Source: an uncultured Gelidibacter sp. (lineage in GTDB: Bacteria > Bacteroidota > Bacteroidia > Flavobacteriales > Flavobacteriaceae). From it: a DNA stretch of 64,000 nt. Below are positions 44,571-52,893 of the stretch, piece after piece. Position 1 is the stretch's first letter, and each line of letters opens with the position of its first letter. The notes below the pieces were generated by a model. That model did no database searches. It worked only from the letters and a program-made list of their open reading frames with translations, and was not told the origin of the DNA. Both the position numbers and the translations under genes were made by a program. Location: the NCBI RefSeq assembly GCF_947500795.1, contig NZ_CANMTE010000003.1, forward strand, positions 486,003 to 550,002. The letters are read 5' to 3'.

Positions 44571-47500
44571 ATGAGCAAATTAAAAGACGTTTTAATCATT
44601 GTTTACTTTTTAATAGGACTGACTACCCTATCTTTTGCTCAAAACCATATCAATTTTATCCATTTATCGCCATCCATAGACAATAAGGCGATAGCAGTCA
44701 GTAAAACAATTCAAGACGATTCTGGAAAAATATGGATGGTGCAACGAGGCGATATTTATACCTATGACGGATATAACTATAAATTAATACCAAATAAGAA
44801 GATATTCCCTAATGCAGATGGGGCCAATCTAATTAAAGATATTATTCGGGATGACTTCAAAAACATTTGGATTATATCCCACAATGGCCTATTAACAAAA
44901 TACGATTATAAAACAGGGCTCTTTAAAGACATGACACCGTTGCTAAAAAAAAATGAGCAGGCCCGTGTAATTACCTCAAGGCATAAAAAATTATGGATTA
45001 TAACCTCAGTGGGCTCATTATATACCTATGATAACGAGGGCATGCAACACTTGGTCACCATTCCGCAATTAGATGATAAAACCATTTCTATTTCAGATTT
45101 AGCAATTGGAACACCAAACGAGATTTTTATAAGTATTAGAAACGGCAATGTGCTATCCTACTCACTTAAATCGAAAGCCTTAGAATATTTAGTAGCGCCA
45201 TTTAATAATTACCCTGAACATTTAATACTCACAACTGACAATAACAATAGACTCTGGATTGGTACAGAAACGAAAGGCCTTTTTTTATATGATATTGGAA
45301 CGAAACAATTTATACAAGATTCGTTTTTCAAAGGCAATTCTCATAAAATTTTAAGCGAGCTGATTTTAACTTTGTTTACTGATAGTAAAAATTATTTATG
45401 GGCAGGAACAGATGGTGGCGGCCTATACAAGGTGGATTTAAGAACTGGCGAAGTTTTATTATTTACAAAACAAACACGTAATGAATTTTCATTGAGCAGT
45501 AACACCATCTTAAACATTAGTGAAGACAACCATAAAAACATTTGGATTACGCCCAACTATGGCAACCTCAATATTTTACCCGACACAGATAATACCCTCT
45601 TCTACCATGAAGGCTCTAAAAATGAAAGTCCTAACAGAATCCTGAGTATTCTTAGGTCCTCGCAAAATGTATTATGGGCAGGAACTGATGGTTCTGGCCT
45701 TACAAAAATCACTTTTAACCCCGATGGCAGCACAAAAGAAGAGTCCTTTTTTAATGACAAAAACACCAACAAGGGCTTTTACATTCAAACAATTGCAGAG
45801 GATAATAAAGGTAATATATGGATTGGCACCTATAAAAACGGGATGTGGTTCTACGATTCTAAAACCAATACATTTCGTGAAATCCCAGTGTTAAATGATA
45901 AAAATCAAAAGTCTTTTGATATCAGAACATTATTTAAAGACCGAAAAGGGCGCATTTGGGCAGGAACAAGCATGTGCCTAAACGTCTATTCCGATAAATT
46001 GGAACTACTTGCGTCCTTTACCAATAACGCCATTAATTTATCTGGACTCATTGTGCAAAGCATAATTGAAACCCAAAATGGCTCCATTTGGTTAGGCGTT
46101 GCCTCTGGCGGATTGTTTCAATTTAATGAAAACCAAAATAATTTAAGCGCTTCCACCTTTACTGACCGATCTGTTCGTAATGCCGATTTAGAGCGTGTAA
46201 GTAGTGTCAGATCCATTTCCGAAGGCGCCTACAATAGCTTATGGCTGGTAGACGATTCCGGAAAATTATTAAAATACGACACTTCTAAAAGCACCTACAC
46301 CTCCTTTGAAAATTTTAAATCCATAAACAATCGGAATTTAGCCGCGGTCATTAACGCTGGCGATGATAACTTGTGGATAAGCTCCAATGACGGCATTGTT
46401 AACTTTAACACGAGAGACTCCATTATAAAGACCTATTACCATACTGACGGACTTCAAGACAACACCTTCTTAATGAGAAGCGCTTATAAAGATCATAACG
46501 GCATGTTGTATTTTGGCGGCTTAAAAGGATTAAATTATTTCTACCCTAAAGATTTAAACAAGAAAAAATCTAATGCCAACTTACAAATTAATGCGATAGA
46601 GGTACTTAATCAACCAGCAGAAATTTTATTACCAGAACAATTTACCACCGGTATTTCGAATGTCGATGCGCTACATTTAGAACACAATGAATCCTCATTT
46701 ACCTTCCGATTTGCCGCAGTAGACAACATTTTACATCCCAAATTCTTCTATGCCTATAGATTAAAAGGCTTTGATGACGATTGGATCATTAGTCACCATG
46801 ACCGGTCAGCAACCTACACCAATATTCCTGCGGGCAACTACACATTTGAAGTAAAAGCAGGCACCAAGGACGATCTTTGGGATGTGCCCTCAAAAAGCAT
46901 TAGGGTTTCCATTGAAAAACCTCTTTGGACCAAGCCATTGGCATGGGTAGTTTACCTTTTGCTTTTTGCAGTATTGCTTTATGGTATTAAGCGATGGTTG
47001 GACTTAAAGAAGAAATTGTATCTGGAAAAAATTAATCATAAAAATGAAAATGAACTCCATGATTTAAAGATGAACTTTTTCGCAAAGATGTCTCATGAAA
47101 TACAAACGCCATTAACCCTAATTTTAGGCCCAATTGAAGATATGATTGCGAAGGCCGAAAAGAACGGCAATTTGCTCCTCAAACAACGTCTGAACATCAT
47201 TGAATACAACGCCAAACGTCTTTCTAAAATAGCTTATGAATTAACGCTGGTGCGGAATAAAGAGTTGGGCAGACTCCGGTTAATGGTCACCAAAAACAAT
47301 CTCTATAAAAATATTGATGACATCGGGAAGTCCTTCAATGAATTGGCCCGAAAAAAGAATATCGATTTTACCGTCAACTGCCCACAAAACTTAAGCAACA
47401 CTTGGTATGACAAAGACAAAATTGAGCATATTCTTTACAACCTATTGTCTAACGCATTTAAGTTTACGCCTAAAGAAGGCAATATTTTAATGACGGTAAC

Positions 47501-48656
47501 GCCGGTAGACTCTAAAAAATCGATAAAAATCTCAGTGACAGATTCGGGATCTGGGGTTTCCAAGGAGGAATTAGACTCCATATTTGAGCTTTTTTATCAA
47601 TCTAATGTGGGCAAAAAGAACAAAGGAACGGGCATCGGATTAGCGCTAACCAAAGAACTCATTGATTTGCACAAAGGCAGTATTGAAGTCGAATCTTCTG
47701 AAGTTAGCGGCACCACATTCACCATTACATTCCCCGTAAATGACGACGCCTATACTGATGAAGAACGGATAACGGTTGATGAGGATGACGCTATGGTTGA
47801 AGAACTGATAGATGAGGGAACTATAGCAATCGAAGACAATGATCCGAATGTCTTAAAGAAAACCGTCATGATTGTGGAGGACACTCTCGAGTTACAATTG
47901 TTTTTAAAGGATTTATTGCAGCCTCAATACAACATCATCTTGGCTGAAAACGGAAATGAAGGCTATCATTACGCTAAAAACAACCTTCCAGACCTTATTT
48001 TAAGCGATATTATGATGCCGGAACTTGACGGGATTGAGATGAGCAAGAAACTTCAAGAAGATCCGCTAACAAAGCATATTCCTGTTATTTTGATGACGGC
48101 GAAAAACTCTACAGATTCCAAAATTGAAGGTTTAAAATCGGGTGCAATTGAATATATCAAGAAGCCTTTTAACACGAATGAACTCTTACTGAAAATTCAG
48201 AACATTTTAATCTCAAGAGAATATATCATTTCCAAATATCGCAAGGAAGTGATTTCAAGACCTGAGGATTTTATAGAGAAATCTCAAGACGAATTATTCC
48301 TTGAAAGCTTGGTGGCGAATATCAATCTTAGATTGGAAGATTCCAATTTTAAAATGGAAGATTTGGTCGACCCGTTAAACATGAGTTATTCCAGCATCTA
48401 TAGAAAATGCCAAGCGTTAACAGGACATAGTTTGGTCGATTTTGTTAGGATTTTACGCTTAAAAAAGGCCGCTGTTCTTATTGCTAAAAATGGCTATACA
48501 GTTTCAGAAACCGCTTTTAAAACAGGATTTAATGATCCGAAGTACTTTTCAAAATGCTTTAAAAAACACTTTAATAAAAACCCAATCACTTTTAAAAACG
48601 AAGCTCAAAAGGTTGGGGTTGACGCGTATTTAGAGAAACATCAAATAGGATCTTAG
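44571..48656 (+). CDS. Hybrid two-component system sensor/regulator (HTCS)
   Basis: A 1361-residue one-protein signalling system. It has a signal peptide (ending SFAQ) and a periplasmic sensor of two seven-bladed reg_prop propellers. A Y_Y_Y domain follows (about 695-780; AYRLKGFDDDWIISHHDRSA), and a membrane segment lies near 787-807. HisKA has His842 in AKMSHEIQTPLTLILGPIED. HATPase motifs are YNLLSNAFKFTP, DSGSGVS and GTGIGLALTKEL. The receiver has Asp1146 in LSDIMMPELDG. The C-terminal AraC DNA-binding domain (about 1255-1355) has SETAFKTGFNDPKYFSKCFK. HTCS proteins sense a breakdown oligosaccharide in the periplasm and activate the glycan locus. The phospho-acceptor box reads HEIQTPL rather than the usual HEIRTPL. 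Confidence 0.95.
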   Translation: MSKLKDVLIIVYFLIGLTTLSFAQNHINFIHLSPSIDNKAIAVSKTIQDDSGKIWMVQRGDIYTYDGYNYKLIPNKKIFPNADGANLIKDIIRDDFKNIWIISHNGLLTKYDYKTGLFKDMTPLLKKNEQARVITSRHKKLWIITSVGSLYTYDNEGMQHLVTIPQLDDKTISISDLAIGTPNEIFISIRNGNVLSYSLKSKALEYLVAPFNNYPEHLILTTDNNNRLWIGTETKGLFLYDIGTKQFIQDSFFKGNSHKILSELILTLFTDSKNYLWAGTDGGGLYKVDLRTGEVLLFTKQTRNEFSLSSNTILNISEDNHKNIWITPNYGNLNILPDTDNTLFYHEGSKNESPNRILSILRSSQNVLWAGTDGSGLTKITFNPDGSTKEESFFNDKNTNKGFYIQTIAEDNKGNIWIGTYKNGMWFYDSKTNTFREIPVLNDKNQKSFDIRTLFKDRKGRIWAGTSMCLNVYSDKLELLASFTNNAINLSGLIVQSIIETQNGSIWLGVASGGLFQFNENQNNLSASTFTDRSVRNADLERVSSVRSISEGAYNSLWLVDDSGKLLKYDTSKSTYTSFENFKSINNRNLAAVINAGDDNLWISSNDGIVNFNTRDSIIKTYYHTDGLQDNTFLMRSAYKDHNGMLYFGGLKGLNYFYPKDLNKKKSNANLQINAIEVLNQPAEILLPEQFTTGISNVDALHLEHNESSFTFRFAAVDNILHPKFFYAYRLKGFDDDWIISHHDRSATYTNIPAGNYTFEVKAGTKDDLWDVPSKSIRVSIEKPLWTKPLAWVVYLLLFAVLLYGIKRWLDLKKKLYLEKINHKNENELHDLKMNFFAKMSHEIQTPLTLILGPIEDMIAKAEKNGNLLLKQRLNIIEYNAKRLSKIAYELTLVRNKELGRLRLMVTKNNLYKNIDDIGKSFNELARKKNIDFTVNCPQNLSNTWYDKDKIEHILYNLLSNAFKFTPKEGNILMTVTPVDSKKSIKISVTDSGSGVSKEELDSIFELFYQSNVGKKNKGTGIGLALTKELIDLHKGSIEVESSEVSGTTFTITFPVNDDAYTDEERITVDEDDAMVEELIDEGTIAIEDNDPNVLKKTVMIVEDTLELQLFLKDLLQPQYNIILAENGNEGYHYAKNNLPDLILSDIMMPELDGIEMSKKLQEDPLTKHIPVILMTAKNSTDSKIEGLKSGAIEYIKKPFNTNELLLKIQNILISREYIISKYRKEVISRPEDFIEKSQDELFLESLVANINLRLEDSNFKMEDLVDPLNMSYSSIYRKCQALTGHSLVDFVRILRLKKAAVLIAKNGYTVSETAFKTGFNDPKYFSKCFKKHFNKNPITFKNEAQKVGVDAYLEKHQIGS

Positions 48657-48681
48657 TTTCAGAAGAAGGAAGCTTACTTCA

Positions 48682-49110
48682 CTATTTAAGTGTCAACCTG
48701 TACACATTAGTTTCCCTCTGCATAAAGCCCAATTTTTGATAAAGCTGATTGGCAGCAACGCGATCTGGACTGGAAGTCAAATTGATACTTTTAAGCTTTT
48801 GGGTTTTAGCATAGTCAATCGAATATTGAATCAGTTTTACACCCACGCCTTTGCCTCTGGCGGATTTATCGACCACCACATCCTCAATCCATACTTTATC
48901 GCCTGTTGGAATTTTATTCAATACGAGCGTCATAGTGCCTAAGATCTCGTCATTTTCCTCCGCCATAAAGATCATGGCATGATCAGAGTTCACGATAGCC
49001 TCTAAGTCTTTTTTAGCAGGTAATGTACAATCAGGAGCGAGTTGCGGAATTAACTTAGCAAAGGCATTAACAACGGCGTCCGTTACAGAAGTGAGCTTGT
49101 AGATTTTCAT
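48682..49110 (-). CDS. GNAT-family N-acetyltransferase
   Basis: A 142-residue cytosolic GNAT. The acetyl-CoA motif is VWIEDVVVDKSARGKGVGVK followed by LIQYSIDYAKTQKLKSINLT, and the C-terminal motif B is VAANQLYQKLGFMQRETNVY. The close spacing of these is standard for amine or amino-acid acetyltransferases. It converges on the HTCS gene (26-base gap) and is divergent from the Fpg-like gene. It has no obvious link to glycan use; the substrate is unknown. Confidence 0.9.
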   Translation of the reverse strand: MKIYKLTSVTDAVVNAFAKLIPQLAPDCTLPAKKDLEAIVNSDHAMIFMAEENDEILGTMTLVLNKIPTGDKVWIEDVVVDKSARGKGVGVKLIQYSIDYAKTQKLKSINLTSSPDRVAANQLYQKLGFMQRETNVYRLTLK

Positions 49111-49265
49111 AAACTAAAATTAAGAATTTTATTTGATTGTCATATGGGATGTCGCACGCAATAGGCTCAAGATAGCAAATTGTAGGCCTGGTTCACCAAT
49201 AAGCGTCATTAAAACTCGAAGCCATAATAAATCAATTTTAATTACATTAGAGAAAAATAGAAATC

Positions 49266-50051
49266 ATGCCAGAATTACCAGAAGTTGAGGGTTATAAAAT
49301 TTATATAGATCATACGGTGCTTCATAAAACGATTACTTCATTTGAATGTCGTGACAATCGCCTTTTAAAATCCCCAAAAACCGATTTTGAAAGACATTTG
49401 ATTGGTCATGAATTTACCGAAACCCAACGCATCGGAAAATATCTATTCATAAAAACTTCTGGCGATAAAACCTTGGTGATGCACTTCGGAATGACTGGGA
49501 GACCTAATTATTATAAGGAAAAAGAAGACCGACCAAAGTTTGGACATATTGTGCTCAGCTTTGAAAACGGGTTCCATTTCGCTTTTGAAAACAAGCGGAA
49601 ATTTGGTTGGTGGGATTTAACAGATTCTATAGAAACCTACAAAACCGAACGCAAATTAAGTGATGACGCCCGAGATTTAAGTTTGGAGAATTTCAAAACG
49701 TCCTTAAGTCTCCGAAAAACCTTTATCAAAGCTGTCCTCATGGACCAAAGCGTGGCTGCTGGCGTTGGCAATTGGATGGCCGATGAAATATTGTATCAAG
49801 CACAAGTCCATCCGATGAAAAAAGTTTCCGACATGAGCGCTCAAGACATTGAACATGTATTTGACGCTATGAAAAACGTTATTGAAGTATCCATTGCCAA
49901 TGATGCCCACCACCCCGATTTCCCGGAAGACTTCTTAATCCACCGCAGAAAAGAAGGCGAAACCTGTTTTCACACCAATGCCGGCATTCAAAAAATAAAA
50001 GTCGGCGGAAGATCTACTTATTTCTCTCCAAAGTGGCAGGTGCTTGATTGA
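49266..50051 (+). CDS. Fpg/Nei-family DNA glycosylase lacking the zinc finger cysteines
   Basis: A 261-residue DNA repair glycosylase/AP lyase of the Fpg/Nei family. The N-terminal catalytic Pro2-Glu3 is intact in MPELPEVEGYK, with the beta-sandwich residues GKYLFIK and LVMHFGMTGRPNYY. The helix-two-turn-helix is VAAGVGNWMADEILYQAQVH. The C-terminal hairpin reads ETCFHTNAGIQKIKVGGRST then YFSPKWQ. The conserved Arg (GGRSTYF) is present, but of the four zinc cysteines only the first remains (CFHT; YFSPKWQ). It is therefore probably a zincless finger, as known for eukaryotic NEIL1 and some plant and viral members. Substrate preference is open. The gene is between GNAT and the convergent symporter fusion. 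Confidence 0.9.
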   Translation: MPELPEVEGYKIYIDHTVLHKTITSFECRDNRLLKSPKTDFERHLIGHEFTETQRIGKYLFIKTSGDKTLVMHFGMTGRPNYYKEKEDRPKFGHIVLSFENGFHFAFENKRKFGWWDLTDSIETYKTERKLSDDARDLSLENFKTSLSLRKTFIKAVLMDQSVAAGVGNWMADEILYQAQVHPMKKVSDMSAQDIEHVFDAMKNVIEVSIANDAHHPDFPEDFLIHRRKEGETCFHTNAGIQKIKVGGRSTYFSPKWQVLD

Positions 50052-50064
50052 AACCCACCAGCCG

Positions 50065-52674
50065 TTATCTAACTTTAGCCTTCCCAAAAAACAAACTGAA
50101 TACATAGCCGAATATAAAGCAAGACGCCACCCCAAAGAAGGAATACATTAGGAAACTGATATCAGTAAATACACTGATGTACCAAATTAAGAGCGCACTT
50201 ACCACCAAGCCCATCAAAGTTCCTGTAGCATTGGCACGTTTGGTAAGCATTCCCAAGAGGAACATACCTCCCAGACCTCCTGTAAAAAGTCCTAAGAAAC
50301 GGTAGAATTGATCCCAAAGAGATTTAATATTAGAACTCGCCATCCAAAGGGCTAAAAGCACCCCAAGAATTCCTGTGATAACCGTCACTATTCTTGCAAT
50401 TTTCAAGAGTTTATCATCATTAACTTGAGGTTTAAAATGCATATGAAAATCGTTACAATACGCCGTAGACACCGAGTTTAAACTACTACTGATACTGGAC
50501 ATGGCTGCTGAAAATATCCCGGCTACCAATAATCCTGAGACTCCCATTGGCAATTCTCTTACGATGTACCACGGAAAAATAGAATCATTATTGGAAATGG
50601 CAGGCGACAGTTTACCCGGCATTTCAGAATAAAAGATAAATAACAAGGTGCCGATTCCAAAAAAGATAATGGTAGCAGGCAAGGTCAGCACGGCGTTGGT
50701 ATACAAAGTTTTCTGAGAATCTTTTATGCTAGAGCTGGTTAAATAACGCTGTACAATGGTTTGATCGGTACCTTGAGTCACCATCGCAGATGCAAGTCCA
50801 CCAATAAACACCACCCAGAATGTCGATTCTGTAAAGTTCAATTCCATATTCATAATATTGAATTTATCACGATCAGAAGCGTAAGTAATCATCTCCCCGA
50901 AAGACGTCTCTGTATGGAGCATGATCCACACTACCGCCAAGACACTCCCGCCAAGTAGCACGACCACTTGCATTACATCGGTCCAAACTACCGCTTCAAT
51001 CCCTCCAAACGTAGTATAAAACACACAAAGCACGCCCATAATGAGGATGCTTGTCTCTACGGGAATCCCCGTTACAATGGAAATAGCAAGCGACGGTAGC
51101 AATAACACAATGCCTATACGGCCTAATTGGAATAATATGAATGACAAACTTCCAAATGCGCGAGCCGCATAATTAAACCGTTCTTCAAGATACTCATAAG
51201 CCGTTTTAATTTTCAGTTTATTAAAGAAGGGAATAAACACAAAAGCGATCAGTGGCGTAATTAATATGGCGGTGATATTCAGGAAAAAGAACGACCAATC
51301 CGTAATAAATGCTTTAGCAGGAATCGCCATAAACGTAATGGCACTCAATAAAGTTCCAAAAACACTCAAACCTGACGCCCACCAAGGAATACGACCACCA
51401 CCCGAAAAGTAGTCATCTGTTGATTTTTGCTTACGGGAAAAATACAACCCTATCAATACAGAAATCATCAAGTACAAAGCCAAGACACTATAATTTAATA
51501 CTCCAAAAGGATGCGCTGCATCGGCAATTCTAAAACTTTGTCCGCCTGGAGTTCTGATACCTGGAGATACTTCACCAGAAACAATCAAAAAATCGTCGTT
51601 GTGTTTAAAAGAAAGTGCGGTTACCGGAATCTGGGTTTCCAGTGTATCGTATACAAACCATTGCTTAGTAATTGTATTATAAGCTAAAATATCTTTAGAA
51701 AATCCAGGGTGATTATTTAGAATCTCATCTCTTCTCTTGGTAAGCTGAGTGCTTATAGAGTCATTTGGAGATTTTCCCAATTGCAAACCGATGTTCTCCA
51801 ATTCATCAAAAAGCACAGCATCACTACCGCCATACACTATAATATGCATAGACCCCATAACTTCTGCCGAAGCACCCATCAACACTCTTGGCGCATCTTT
51901 TACCAACAAGTCCCCTTCGTCAGCCCACGTTTGCTTTTTAAAATCGTAAGTCAAATAATTGGTTAATGCGTTGGACTTTTGCCCTGGCATTTCCTGGCGT
52001 CCACCAATAACAAATAATTTTTTGCTGGTTTGTGTTTCTTGAATGGCCGTGGTATGGAGTGCGCGTGCAGCCCCAGGATAGTCTTTAAGTTTCTCCCAAT
52101 TCTTTTTATCCTTTAAGGACAGTCTATAGAATGAATTCGTACTCCCATTAGTATTGTTTCCTCCCACTACATACACATAATCGCCATCAACTACTGCCGA
52201 TGAAAATGCCAAAGGCTCTGGAAGATTGGGATATTCACTAATCTCAACCTCTTTAGTGCCCTTGTTATAGGCTAACAAATAAACCTTATCACTTATCAGG
52301 GTTTCATTATTACCGCCAATGCTCAGAACGCCTTGTGCAGTACTCACAGAAGCCGAATACCCCAACGGCATTGGCAATTGTGTTTTTGAGAGGCGCCATT
52401 GCCCATTATCTGAAATAAAAACAGCATTACTCCATACTTTTTTTCCACCTTCCCATGGTTTGCCTTCTGGAAAGTTAGCACCGCCAGCCGCCAAAAACAC
52501 ACCATTGTGCGCACCACCTAACATACCTGCATATCCCAGGGATTCGCTAGTAGCAGTTTCAGCCGGTAAGGCCGGAAGCTCTGCAACTTCTAATTTTGAA
52601 ATTTCTTGACCAAAAATTGGCAAGAACAGGAACATCATTGCAATTAAAACTGCCGACTTCTGAAGGTTTTTCAT
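50065..52674 (-). CDS. Permuted sialate mutarotase fused to sodium:solute symporter
   Basis: An 869-residue fusion. After a signal peptide (ending IFGQ) comes a Kelch beta-propeller (about 25-375) of the cyclically permuted relative of YjhT/NanM, the sialic acid mutarotase. Repeats are seen as QGVLSIGGNNETLISD, YVYVVGGNNTNGSTNSF, LFVIGGRQEMPGQKSN, HIIVYGGSDAVLF and FLIVSGEVSPGIRTPGG. From about residue 385 an SSS-family transporter follows with about 13 membrane segments (ALYLMISVLIGLYFSRK, YFSGGGRIPWWASGLSVFGT, TTFGGIEAVVWTDVMQVVVL, GTDQTIVQRYLTSSSIKDSQ). The propeller would lie in the periplasm, convert the anomer released by sialidases and hand it to the sodium-driven carrier. Sialic acid as substrate is inferred from the propeller family; another sugar is possible. 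Confidence 0.9.
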   Translation of the reverse strand: MKNLQKSAVLIAMMFLFLPIFGQEISKLEVAELPALPAETATSESLGYAGMLGGAHNGVFLAAGGANFPEGKPWEGGKKVWSNAVFISDNGQWRLSKTQLPMPLGYSASVSTAQGVLSIGGNNETLISDKVYLLAYNKGTKEVEISEYPNLPEPLAFSSAVVDGDYVYVVGGNNTNGSTNSFYRLSLKDKKNWEKLKDYPGAARALHTTAIQETQTSKKLFVIGGRQEMPGQKSNALTNYLTYDFKKQTWADEGDLLVKDAPRVLMGASAEVMGSMHIIVYGGSDAVLFDELENIGLQLGKSPNDSISTQLTKRRDEILNNHPGFSKDILAYNTITKQWFVYDTLETQIPVTALSFKHNDDFLIVSGEVSPGIRTPGGQSFRIADAAHPFGVLNYSVLALYLMISVLIGLYFSRKQKSTDDYFSGGGRIPWWASGLSVFGTLLSAITFMAIPAKAFITDWSFFFLNITAILITPLIAFVFIPFFNKLKIKTAYEYLEERFNYAARAFGSLSFILFQLGRIGIVLLLPSLAISIVTGIPVETSILIMGVLCVFYTTFGGIEAVVWTDVMQVVVLLGGSVLAVVWIMLHTETSFGEMITYASDRDKFNIMNMELNFTESTFWVVFIGGLASAMVTQGTDQTIVQRYLTSSSIKDSQKTLYTNAVLTLPATIIFFGIGTLLFIFYSEMPGKLSPAISNNDSIFPWYIVRELPMGVSGLLVAGIFSAAMSSISSSLNSVSTAYCNDFHMHFKPQVNDDKLLKIARIVTVITGILGVLLALWMASSNIKSLWDQFYRFLGLFTGGLGGMFLLGMLTKRANATGTLMGLVVSALLIWYISVFTDISFLMYSFFGVASCFIFGYVFSLFFGKAKVR

Positions 52675-52834
52675 TTTAGAAATATTACTTATGAATAAGA
52701 TTATTTTGTTTCAACATTTCATCATTTTTCCGTTTCTTACCATTTAGTTCAACACTAATTAAACCTATCCGATAAAATGTTGCTAAATATAATAAAATTG
52801 AATTAATTGTATTATGTATTACATATTAATTTAT

Positions 52835-52842
52835 AGATTTGA
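52835..52842 (+). promoter_or_regulatory. Bacteroidota-type promoter -7 box before the fucosidase gene
   Basis: TAGATTTG matches the Bacteroidota -7 consensus TAnnTTTG exactly, 52 bases before the GH29 start codon. A TTG at 52808-52810 could be the -33 element, though the 24-base spacing is slightly long. It would start the transcript that carries GH29 and the downstream glycan genes. Confidence 0.5.
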
Positions 52843-52893
52843 GAATTATACCTGACGAATACTAAACACATCATACACATAACCGTTTTACTT

